A stretch of 43,718 bases of DNA from Acidimicrobiales bacterium (GTDB taxonomy: Bacteria > Actinomycetota > Acidimicrobiia > Acidimicrobiales > SHLQ01). The DNA is taken from the NCBI GenBank assembly GCA_020629375.1, contig JAHDDK010000031.1:1-43718 (forward strand). Reading direction: 5' to 3'. The stretch's first letter is position 1. Each line of letters opens with the position of its first letter. Positions 31,944 through 38,931 of this stretch are shown piece by piece. The position numbers and the translations under genes were made by a program. The notes under the pieces are model-generated. The model searched no databases, was not told where the DNA came from, and saw nothing but the letters and a program-made list of their open reading frames with translations.

Positions 31944-33206
31944 TCAGGTCAGGCCGTGCATGGCCTTCCACTCACGGACGACGGTGTTGTCTGTCAGGGT
32001 GACGGCGTCGAGGGGGATCGGCTGGTCGATCGCGACGTCGGCGGTCGCGGTGGCGTACTCAACGAGGCCGATCGGGAGCATGCCGGCGGCGCCGTCGGCG
32101 GTATCGATGTGGCCGTAGGCACAGAAGCCGCCGATGCCGTCGAGCTTCTCGCCTGCGGCAAGGTCCTTCTTCGCGATGGCGACGACTTCGGCGACGTGGG
32201 GTTCGTCGATCGTGGCGAGGGGTTCGCCGTCGAGGAGGAGCTCGGCGATCGTCATCGGGATCTCGAGGTGTACGAGGTGATACGGCCGGAAGAAAAAGTA
32301 GTCCGGCCCATCGCCCATCTTGTAAAAGCGCATGGCCTTCTCGTGGAGATGGCCGTCGGGATGGCGCCCGATCACGCCGACGCCTGCGCCGAAGTCGCCA
32401 GCGAGCGTGAAGTCGACGCGGCCCGGCGCGCTCAACGCTTCGGGGATGTCGACGGCAGCGTCGGCGACCGTCGATTCGATCCCGTGCATGCCTCGCACGT
32501 CGGGGACGAAGCCGGTCGCGTTGGCCACGACGGCTTGTTCGACCTGCATCTTCGTGCCGTCGCCGAAGGCGGTCGTCATGTGTGCCGAGGTCGTGTCGCG
32601 GGCGGCGTAGCCGGCGCCCGTCTCGGGGTTCTGGTGCACATTGAGGTGCCGCTTGCAGTTGAGGGCTGCGGTCACCTCGAAGCCCATCGCCTCGACCTGT
32701 TGCATCAGGCGAAACTCGACGCCCGGCTGGTCGCCGTCGGCGATCGTGTAGATCACGTCGTTTGCCCGGGCGACCTCGTGGAAACGCCAGCCGAGCAGCG
32801 CATCGCACTCGGCGTTGAACGACACGACATGGCGGCCAGAGCCGAGCATCGTGAGGATCGCTTCGGTGCCGTAGTCGAGCGCACCGGTGGCCTCGACGAC
32901 CACGTCGATCGGGAGGTCAGCGATCAACGCAGCGTGGGGAGTGACGGCCGGGGTGCCGACACGGATCGCCGCTCGGAGCGTGTCGAGATCCTCCGAGACG
33001 ACGACTTCGGCCTCGGGGACCCCCATCGCAGCCAACGCCGCGACCGCACGGCCGGTGTTGCGATTCACGACCAGCGACGGGCGCATACCGGGCGACTGTC
33101 CGATGGCGTGCACGACGCCCGTGCCGACATAGCCGGCACCGACGACGGCGATCGACGCGTCGCCTTTGGACTCAGCGTGCCGTTCGAGGCGGTTCCAAAT
33201 ACCCAT
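31944..33206 (-). CDS. SAF-domain NAD(P)-dependent oxidoreductase (COG4091-type)
   Basis: A 420-aa protein. The N-terminal Rossmann fold starts ASIAVVGAGYVGTGVVHAI; VVVEATGALDYGTEAIL and GRHVVSFNAECDALLG resemble homoserine dehydrogenase; a middle domain contains TIADGDQPGVEFRLMQQVEA, NCKRHLNVHQNPETG, RDTTSAHMTTAFGDGTKM. The C-terminal ~100 residues (YHLVHLEIPMTIAELLLDG to PLDAVTLTDNTVV) are an SAF-like domain. Such proteins occur in sugar-nucleotide and carbohydrate loci. Its ATG overlaps the stop of the epimerase-like gene by one base (TGATG), so it works in the same operon as rfbG, probably on a CDP-sugar intermediate; the exact reaction is not known. Confidence 0.75.
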   Translation of the reverse strand: MGIWNRLERHAESKGDASIAVVGAGYVGTGVVHAIGQSPGMRPSLVVNRNTGRAVAALAAMGVPEAEVVVSEDLDTLRAAIRVGTPAVTPHAALIADLPIDVVVEATGALDYGTEAILTMLGSGRHVVSFNAECDALLGWRFHEVARANDVIYTIADGDQPGVEFRLMQQVEAMGFEVTAALNCKRHLNVHQNPETGAGYAARDTTSAHMTTAFGDGTKMQVEQAVVANATGFVPDVRGMHGIESTVADAAVDIPEALSAPGRVDFTLAGDFGAGVGVIGRHPDGHLHEKAMRFYKMGDGPDYFFFRPYHLVHLEIPMTIAELLLDGEPLATIDEPHVAEVVAIAKKDLAAGEKLDGIGGFCAYGHIDTADGAAGMLPIGLVEYATATADVAIDQPIPLDAVTLTDNTVVREWKAMHGLT

Positions 33207-33634
33207 CACCAGCTCCAATCGAAGTCGTCGACATCGCGTGTACGCCCCTCGTCGGGGTCGTGCAGAATCGACGCAAGGTTGCAGACGAGGCCGCCCTCGG
33301 CGCCTCCCTGAAATCCGTACCAAGTGCCCGGCCCGATGGTCAGCCGGCCGTAGTCGTGATCGGGACCAAGGTCGAACGCAGCGAAAGAGGCATCGGCCGG
33401 GTCGCCCTGTTCGCCGACGCCTTCGGCCACGACGAAGCGCACATGCCCGACCGGGACCACCATGTTCGTGGTCATCGCGGTGTGCAGCTTCCAGGCCCGG
33501 ATCGCGCCGGGGTTCACTCGCGAGAAGTACGCCTCGCCAACGCCGGAGAAATCTGGCTCGTCGGCGCGGAGGGCTTTGAGGACCTCGCCGCCGCCGGTCT
33601 CGATGCGGGCGAGGGGAGTGAAGCTCGCCGACAC
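33206..33634 (-). CDS. Sugar epimerase-like cupin (RmlC-related)
   Basis: A 142-aa small cupin resembling the dTDP-4-dehydrorhamnose 3,5-epimerase superfamily but shorter than RmlC. It has SGVGEAYFSRVNPGAIRAWKLH (substrate-entry strand with His), PVGHVRFVVAEG, and LTIGPGTWYGFQGGAEGGLVCNLAS, the typical closing strands. Start is GTG at 33634, 2 nt after the rfbG stop. Positioned between rfbG and the SAF-domain oxidoreductase, it is a candidate epimerase acting on CDP-4-keto-6-deoxyglucose; that assignment is from context. Confidence 0.75.
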   Translation of the reverse strand: MSASFTPLARIETGGGEVLKALRADEPDFSGVGEAYFSRVNPGAIRAWKLHTAMTTNMVVPVGHVRFVVAEGVGEQGDPADASFAAFDLGPDHDYGRLTIGPGTWYGFQGGAEGGLVCNLASILHDPDEGRTRDVDDFDWSW

Positions 33635-33636
33635 GG

Positions 33637-34752
33637 TCAGTTCTTGGCCCAGGCGAGGCCCCGCTCAGCGGCCAGGCTCGTGTAGTGGGCAAGCTGGCCT
33701 TCGGTGTACGAACGGATGCCGTCGGCGCCGTCGTTGTAGTAGCGGGCGAACCATTCGGCCGACAGCTGCATCGTCTCGTCGAAGTCGAGAACCGGGGTCC
33801 AGTCGAGGTAGCTGAGCGCCTTGTCGCAGCACAGCTTGAGCAGGCCAGCTTCGTGGAAGTGCGCTTGGCTCTCATCGATCGTCAGATCGAGTCCGGGCAG
33901 GTACTTCTTCAGCGCAATCACGACGTCCCGAACGGGGTTGACGGCCTCCGCCGGCGGTCCGAAGTTGAAGGCCTCGCCGTGGAGTTCTGGTCGCTGCGAC
34001 AGCTCGGCGCCGAGTTGCAGGTACCCCGAGATCGGCTCGAGAACGTGCTGCCACGGCCGAGTCGCCTGCGGGCGACGAATGGTCACGTTCTCGCCCTCGG
34101 ACCAGGCACGCGCCACATCGGGTACGAGCCGATCGGCGGCCCAATCGCCGCCACCGACGACGTTGCCCGCTCGAGTGACACCGATACGCACGTTGCGTTC
34201 GGCGTCGTCGCCACCGAAGAACGAACGGGTGTGACTCGACACGATCAGTTCGGCCGCGGCCTTCGACGCCGAATACGGGTCGGCACCACCAAGCCGGTCG
34301 TCTTCGCGGTAGCCGTAGTACGTCTCGACGTTCTCGTAACACTTGTCTGACGTGATCATGATCGCCGTGCACGTGTTTTCGAGGCGACGAAGGCCTTCCA
34401 TCACGTTGGCCGAACCGATCGCGTTCACCGAATAGGTGCCCACCGGATCGTCGTAGCTCGCCTTGACCAATGCTTGGGCCGCCATGTGGAACACGAAGTC
34501 GGGCTTCTCGTCAGCGATCGCCGCAGGCACGGCATCGGTGTCTCGAATGTCGAGCCAATGCGTCGTCATCGTCTCCCCGAGACCAGCCGCCTCGAAATGG
34601 CTCGGATCGGTCGGTACGGCGTCGGAGATGCCGACGACTTCCGCTCCCATCTGCTGGAGCCAAAGGGTCATCCACGTGCCCTTGAAGCCCGTGTGGCCAG
34701 TGACCAGCACCTTCTTCTGATCGAATGCGTTGTTGAACATCGCCGTCGTCAT
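33637..34752 (-). CDS. rfbG: CDP-glucose 4,6-dehydratase
   Basis: A 371-aa short-chain dehydrogenase/reductase that converts CDP-glucose to CDP-4-keto-6-deoxyglucose. NAD binding is at KVLVTGHTGFKGTWMTLWL; FHMAAQALVKASYDDPVGTY is the typical RfbG segment; IMITSDKCYEN gives the active-site Ser/Thr region and YGYREDDRLGGADPYSASKAAAE the YxxxK catalytic pair; TRAGNVVGGGDWAADRLVPD and RRPQATRPWQHVLEP are family hallmarks. ATG 34752 was chosen over the upstream GTG/ATG at 34791. First gene of rfbG-cupin-oxidoreductase. Uses the CDP-glucose made by RfbF encoded at 22870-23670. Confidence 0.94.
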   Translation of the reverse strand: MTTAMFNNAFDQKKVLVTGHTGFKGTWMTLWLQQMGAEVVGISDAVPTDPSHFEAAGLGETMTTHWLDIRDTDAVPAAIADEKPDFVFHMAAQALVKASYDDPVGTYSVNAIGSANVMEGLRRLENTCTAIMITSDKCYENVETYYGYREDDRLGGADPYSASKAAAELIVSSHTRSFFGGDDAERNVRIGVTRAGNVVGGGDWAADRLVPDVARAWSEGENVTIRRPQATRPWQHVLEPISGYLQLGAELSQRPELHGEAFNFGPPAEAVNPVRDVVIALKKYLPGLDLTIDESQAHFHEAGLLKLCCDKALSYLDWTPVLDFDETMQLSAEWFARYYNDGADGIRSYTEGQLAHYTSLAAERGLAWAKN

Positions 34753-34910
34753 CGCCTCTCGTACGCGTCGCGGATCTCGCTCGAGACCCATCCTCGCATC
34801 CTGATCGGCCGCAGGCGGGTCAACGTTGAGATGCGATTGGCCCGGACCTTGCCAACCGAATCGACAATGAGGCGAGGGACCCGCAGAGCCGGGTTGTATT
34901 CTCGGGCGCT

Positions 34911-36152
34911 ATGCCATGGCCAACAGATCGCGACAACGACGTCTTCGACCTGATCGATGAGGAGAAGACCCGTCTCAACACGGGACTCCAACTCATTGCG
35001 TCGGAGAACTTCACCTCCCCCGCAGTGATGGAAGCGACGGGGTCGGTCCTCACAAACAAATACTCCGAGGGTTACCCCGGCAAGCGCTACTACGGCGGAA
35101 ACCAAATCATCGACCCGATCGAAGATCTCGCCCGCGAACGCATCAAGGAACTCTTCGGCGCCGACCACGCCAACGTGCAGCCACACTCCGGCGCCAACGC
35201 AAACATGGCGGTCTTCCTCGGCCTACTTGAGCCCGGCGACACCGTCATGGGCATGAGCCTCGACCACGGCGGCCACCTGACCCACGGCTCACCCGTGAAC
35301 TTCTCCGGTCGGCTCTACAACTTCGTCTCGTACGAGGTGACCGAGAGCGATGAGCGCATCGACATGGAGCAGCTCCGCGAGCGCGCCCACGAGCACAAGC
35401 CGAAGCTCATCATCGCTGGCGCTACCGCCTACCCGCGCATCATCGACCCGGCGCCGTTCCGCGAGATCGCCGACGAGGTGGGTGCGATGCTCATGTTCGA
35501 CGCCGCCCACATCGCCGGGCTCATCGCCGGTGGCGTCCACCCCAACCCGATGCCCTACGTCGACGTCATGACCTTCACGACCCACAAGACCTTGCGCGGT
35601 CCCCGCGGCGGCTGCATCCTCTCGACCGCCGAACACGCGTCAACCGTCGACAAGGCCATCTTTCCGGGTCTCCAAGGAGGCCCGCTCGAGAACCACATCG
35701 GCGCGAAGGCTGTGGCGTTTCGCGAGGCGCTCATGCCGGAGTTCAAGGACTACGCCGCTCAGATCGTGACGAACGGCGCTGCACTCGCTGAGGCGCTCGC
35801 AACCCGTGGATTCAGGCTCGTCTCGGGCGGAACCGACAACCACCTCCTCCTGGTCGATCTCCGCCCATTCGACGAAGAGCTGACCGGCAAAGAAGCCCAA
35901 GCAGTGCTCGACGACGCCGGGATCACGCTCAACAAGAACACGATCCCGAACGACCCGCGTTCGCCCTTTGTCACGTCCGGTGTGCGCATCGGCACTCCGG
36001 CGGTCACGACGCAGGGCATGAAAGAAGCGGAGATGGATCGCATCGCCGACCTCATCGAACGAACCCTTCGCAACCGGGCCGACGAAGCCGCCGTGGCCGC
36101 GATTCGCGAAGAGGTCGCCGATCTCTGCGGCGAGTTCACTCCGTACCCGTAG
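34911..36152 (+). CDS. glyA: Serine hydroxymethyltransferase
   Basis: A 413-aa PLP enzyme interconverting serine and glycine with tetrahydrofolate, the main one-carbon source. It has [72 protein letters not shown], and the PLP lysine in [16 protein letters not shown]; length and order are normal. No clear SD precedes ATG; a TATTCT hexamer (34897-34902) lies 8 nt upstream. In other actinobacteria glyA follows sua5 close to prfA-prmC, so the 12-kb block before it is an insertion relative to that order. Confidence 0.96.
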   Translation: MPWPTDRDNDVFDLIDEEKTRLNTGLQLIASENFTSPAVMEATGSVLTNKYSEGYPGKRYYGGNQIIDPIEDLARERIKELFGADHANVQPHSGANANMAVFLGLLEPGDTVMGMSLDHGGHLTHGSPVNFSGRLYNFVSYEVTESDERIDMEQLRERAHEHKPKLIIAGATAYPRIIDPAPFREIADEVGAMLMFDAAHIAGLIAGGVHPNPMPYVDVMTFTTHKTLRGPRGGCILSTAEHASTVDKAIFPGLQGGPLENHIGAKAVAFREALMPEFKDYAAQIVTNGAALAEALATRGFRLVSGGTDNHLLLVDLRPFDEELTGKEAQAVLDDAGITLNKNTIPNDPRSPFVTSGVRIGTPAVTTQGMKEAEMDRIADLIERTLRNRADEAAVAAIREEVADLCGEFTPYP

Positions 36153-36157
36153 CGCCT

Positions 36158-36177
36158 GCGAGGGGACGACCCCTCGC
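36158..36177 (+). terminator. Terminator hairpin after glyA
   Basis: Stem gcgagggg (36158-36165) / cccctcgc (36170-36177), eight pairs, loop acga, 6 nt after the glyA stop. It is followed by cttcgccttgt, a weak T tract. Confidence 0.6.
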
Positions 36178-36180
36178 CTT

Positions 36181-36220
36181 CGCCTTGTAAGATCGCGTTT
36201 CCGCCTTGTAGGCTGATCTC
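36181..36220 (+). promoter_or_regulatory. Promoter with two 9-bp direct repeats before the AbrB-like gene
   Basis: The direct repeat cgccttgta occurs at 36181-36189 and 36202-36210, 21 bp apart (two helical turns). TTGTAA (36185-36190) and TAGGCT (36209-36214), separated by 18 bp, form a promoter whose -10 ends 6 nt before the GTG at 36221, so the mRNA is probably leaderless. Each promoter box overlaps one repeat, which suits autoregulation by the AbrB-like protein. Confidence 0.55.
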
Positions 36221-36460
36221 GTGAGCGTATCCGACTACCGAGTCTCCGAACGTGGACAAATGGCGTTGCCAGCGTCAGCTCGTCGTCGCTGGGCGATGAT
36301 GGACGGTGGCACGGTGGAGATCGCCGACCTCGGACATGCGCTCCTCGTCGTACCGGCAGGTACTTCCCTTCGGTCGATGCTGCAACAGTCGATCGATGAG
36401 GCAGGCGGCTACCACGCGCTTGTCGACTCCGTCGCCGATGACGACTCCGAACTTCGTTGA
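36221..36460 (+). CDS. AbrB/VapB-type antitoxin-like DNA-binding protein
   Basis: A 79-aa protein with a SpoVT/AbrB swapped-hairpin domain: YRVSERGQMALPASARRRWAMMDGGTVEIADLGHALLVVP matches the family pattern (RVtekGqitlPaxxRxxlgl.pGd.v.v). A helical C-terminal tail (SLRSMLQQSIDEAGGYHALVDS) would contact a toxin. The final bases overlap the next gene (TTGA), the layout of type II toxin-antitoxin operons. Likely represses its own promoter at the two direct repeats. Confidence 0.8.
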   Translation: MSVSDYRVSERGQMALPASARRRWAMMDGGTVEIADLGHALLVVPAGTSLRSMLQQSIDEAGGYHALVDSVADDDSELR

Positions 36461-36885
36461 TCACTGCGCTCGTCGACGATCACCTGTTGCTTCGTCGACT
36501 CATCGCAGGCGAAATCCCCGAGCTCGACAACAGAACAGTGGCAACGACCGGGCTCTGGTACCACCGGCTCTGCTGCGCGTTGACGGCTCCCTCCGTCGTC
36601 GGCTCGATGTCACGACAGCTCGGTTCACTCGACGACGACATGACGCGCTTGGTGATCAACGCCGTCGTCGAGCTGCCGCCCGAGATCGAGCTCATCTCCC
36701 TGCGAGATCTCGGGTGGCCGATGGCCGAACTGGTGAACAGCGGTGTGAGGCTCAACCTCCTGTCGCTCGAGGCGATCGCCGCGGCCGAATGGCTCGGCGC
36801 CGATATCTGGCTTGCCGAAGCCGATGACAATGGTCCGCTCCGACGGGCAGCCGACCAACGAGGCGTCGCTGTGCGACTCGTGTAA
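36457..36885 (+). CDS. PIN-like putative toxin
   Basis: A 142-aa protein starting at TTG 36457 that overlaps the antitoxin stop by four bases. Weak PIN resemblance: LVDDHLLLRRLIAGE at the N-terminus (Asp pair), an acidic middle (AVVELPPEIELI) and LSLEAIAAAEWLGADIWLAEADDNGPLRRAADQRGVAVR, which has the PIN-like alternation of helix and strand with late acidic residues. The canonical Asp-Glu-Asp-Asp spacing is not clear, so it is either a divergent VapC or an unrecognised toxin. A REP-like palindrome follows the stop by 3 nt. Confidence 0.65.
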   Translation: MITALVDDHLLLRRLIAGEIPELDNRTVATTGLWYHRLCCALTAPSVVGSMSRQLGSLDDDMTRLVINAVVELPPEIELISLRDLGWPMAELVNSGVRLNLLSLEAIAAAEWLGADIWLAEADDNGPLRRAADQRGVAVRLV

Positions 36886-36887
36886 TT

Positions 36888-36905
36888 GGAGGGTCTGACC
36901 CTCTC
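36888..36905. repeat. REP-like palindrome gagggtctgaccctc (copy 2)
   Basis: The 18 bases ggagggtctgaccctctc are identical to 17552-17569; the 15-bp core 36889-36903 is a perfect palindrome around T36896. Like copy 1 it stands directly after a stop codon (36883-36885). Copy 2 lacks the outer ggtaag/cttacc arms. Confidence 0.7.
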
Positions 36906-36934
36906 ATCACACGATCTCTGTCGACGAGCTCACC

Positions 36935-37576
36935 TCACCAGAAGGGGACGACGAGCTGGGCAAAGGCCTTCACCTCGGCTGCGCGTTCGCGAAGGACGCG
37001 GCGGGGCACGCGGCTCGTGCGCTCCGGCCCCGGGGTTGTCGTCACGACGGTCACGTCGAGTCCCACCATCTTGCAGAGCGCACCCGTGCGCAATGCGTGC
37101 CGTTGCTGGGTCACGACGATGACCTCTTCGTAGCCGAGCGCGGCGACGTTCGAGCAGGTTTCGTGCGTCGAGAATCCGGCTGGATCCTGCGCAGGCTCCG
37201 GATCGGAGGCGAGCTCGGCGATGAGTCGCGCTTCAGCCGGCGTTCCCGAGCCAACGATCTGTCCGACGGCCCCCGTCTCGAAAAGCGCGTTGGCTGCCGC
37301 GATGCGAGTGGCGAGTGCGCCGCTGGGGTGGCCAGATGCGCGGATTGCGGCGCCCGGCACGACGACCACCTCTGCCGGTTCGCCGGCCCGCACATACTCG
37401 GCAACGGGTGTTCGATCGACGTCAACTGCGTAGGCCCGAAGCGCAACGTGGGGGAGAAATAACAGCGCCGCAACCAACATGATCCATCGCGTTTTCGTCC
37501 GCCGGATCGGGTGCTGCTCAGTACCGGAGGTGGTGTTGTTCCTCGAACCTCGCGTCCGGGACTGTGCCTTCGTCAC
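36935..37576 (-). CDS. SanA/YdcF-family (DUF218) membrane-anchored protein
   Basis: A 213-aa protein with a basic N-terminus, one membrane anchor (WIMLVAALLFLPHVALRAYA, ~31-50) and a DUF218 domain: VVVPGAAIRASGHPSGALATR (the ALVPGAGV-type nucleotide-like loop), QIVGSGTPAEARLIAEL, PAGFSTHETCSNVAA with THET acidic/His motif, and VIVVTQQRHALRTGALC. SanA relatives in other bacteria affect envelope permeability and vancomycin tolerance; ElyC acts in envelope polymer synthesis. Start taken as GTG 37576, leaving 164 bp to the divergent WecA-type gene, so an envelope role is plausible. Confidence 0.85.
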   Translation of the reverse strand: MTKAQSRTRGSRNNTTSGTEQHPIRRTKTRWIMLVAALLFLPHVALRAYAVDVDRTPVAEYVRAGEPAEVVVVPGAAIRASGHPSGALATRIAAANALFETGAVGQIVGSGTPAEARLIAELASDPEPAQDPAGFSTHETCSNVAALGYEEVIVVTQQRHALRTGALCKMVGLDVTVVTTTPGPERTSRVPRRVLRERAAEVKAFAQLVVPFW

Positions 37577-37740
37577 CAGGTGAGTGTTCCCGATCCAGCG
37601 AGCGTTCGGGTGTCGGTGCCGTGGGGCGTACCCCCGACTGCGCCACGCAACGGGCTCGTCTCGGGCCGATTCGTTGCCTCCGGGTGAACTCCCCGGCGCT
37701 CGCGCGCAGCTTTTCGAGGGTGGTGGACGATAATCAACAC

Positions 37741-38880
37741 ATGGGGTCGATCGGCGAGTACCTGATCGTCGGTGGTGTCGCCGCCGCCGTCACGCTCGTG
37801 CTTACGCCATTGACCCGCATCCTGGCGTTCCGGATCGGCGCTGTCGCCGAGCCCGGCGAGCGGATGGTGCACGCTGAACCAACTCCGACCCTCGGCGGCC
37901 TTGCCATGCTCGGCGGGGTTGGCGCAGGACTCCTCACCGCCTGGACCCTCGGCTCGTTCGACGCTGTGTTTCGTTCCTTCAGTGACATCGCCGGAGTTGT
38001 ACTGGCTGCACTCATCATCTTCGCCGTCGGCGTTGCCGATGACGTTCGTGACGTTTCGGCGCCAGCGAAGGTGGCTGGCATCGTGCTCGCTGGCGTCGTC
38101 CTCGCTCTGGCTGGCGTGTCGTTGTTGTGGTTTCGGGTGCCGTTCGCCGGGTTCGTGCAGCTGTCGGTCGACCTCTCCGTGGTCTTCACGGTGCTGTGGC
38201 TTCTCGTGATGAGCAATGCGATCAACCTCATCGATGGCCTCGACGGTCTCGCCGGAGGAATCGTCGCCATCGCCGCAGGTTCGTTCTTCCTCTACTCGGT
38301 CGAGCTGGGCGAGCAAGGCGTGCTCTTCGACTCCAACCCCGGTGCGCTCCTCGCTGCCATCACGGCCGCCGTCTGCATCGGATTCCTTCCGTTCAACGTG
38401 CACCCGGCTCGAACGTTCATGGGCGACGGCGGAGCGTTGCTCCTTGGGCTCATGCTGGCGGCCTCGACGGTCTCGGTCGGAGGTCGCGTCGATCAGGCCG
38501 TCTCGGGACAGGTGTTCTTCTTCTTCGCGCCGTTGGTCATTCCGCTGCTCCTTCTCGGCGTCCCGCTCGCCGATCTCCTCCTCGCAGTCATCCGTCGAGC
38601 TTCTCGGCGTGGAGTCGGCATTGCTCAGGCCGACAAAGAGCATCTTCACCACCGGCTGATGCGGCTCGGTCATGGACATCGACGGACCGTGTTGATCCTC
38701 TGGCTGTGGACGGGTTTGTTGTGCGGCGTTGTCCTCTACTCGACGCTCTCCGGGTCTGGCGACGCCGTGTTGCCATTCGCCGGTGGGGCGTTCGCCCTCG
38801 TGCTCTTCACCGTGTTTCACCCCGGCGTCGGCTCGCAATCCTCGCCCGCGCCGGAGGCTGGCCAGTCCACGCTGCGCTGA
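37741..38880 (+). CDS. wecA: WecA/TagO-type undecaprenyl-phosphate sugar-1-phosphate transferase
   Basis: A 379-aa integral membrane protein with about 11 helices, of the MraY/WecA family, transferring a HexNAc-1-phosphate from UDP to the lipid carrier to start wall polymer synthesis. Conserved loops: ERMVHAEPTPTLGG, GVADDVRDVSAPAK (Mg-binding DD), SNAINLIDGLDGLAGG, FNVHPARTFMGDGG and KEHLHHRLMRLGHGHR. A GATAAT box (37729-37734) stands 6 nt before ATG 37741. In mycobacteria the equivalent gene (rfe) also precedes the atp operon, so this is core rather than accessory. Confidence 0.92.
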   Translation: MGSIGEYLIVGGVAAAVTLVLTPLTRILAFRIGAVAEPGERMVHAEPTPTLGGLAMLGGVGAGLLTAWTLGSFDAVFRSFSDIAGVVLAALIIFAVGVADDVRDVSAPAKVAGIVLAGVVLALAGVSLLWFRVPFAGFVQLSVDLSVVFTVLWLLVMSNAINLIDGLDGLAGGIVAIAAGSFFLYSVELGEQGVLFDSNPGALLAAITAAVCIGFLPFNVHPARTFMGDGGALLLGLMLAASTVSVGGRVDQAVSGQVFFFFAPLVIPLLLLGVPLADLLLAVIRRASRRGVGIAQADKEHLHHRLMRLGHGHRRTVLILWLWTGLLCGVVLYSTLSGSGDAVLPFAGGAFALVLFTVFHPGVGSQSSPAPEAGQSTLR

Positions 38881-38931
38881 TTGCGACTGATGCTCCGGCG
38901 GCAACGTCGGCGTGGAGCTATCGTCGCGGCG

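Noticed and set aside
33207..33875. N-terminal extension of the SAF oxidoreductase frame to 643 codons
   Set aside because: It overlaps the well-supported epimerase-like cupin and the end of rfbG; the Rossmann fold begins just after 33206.
22870..34752. The accessory block as a prophage or integrative element
   Set aside because: No integrase, transposase, phage structural genes, direct-repeat att sites or tRNA boundary were seen; toxin-antitoxin genes alone do not show mobility.
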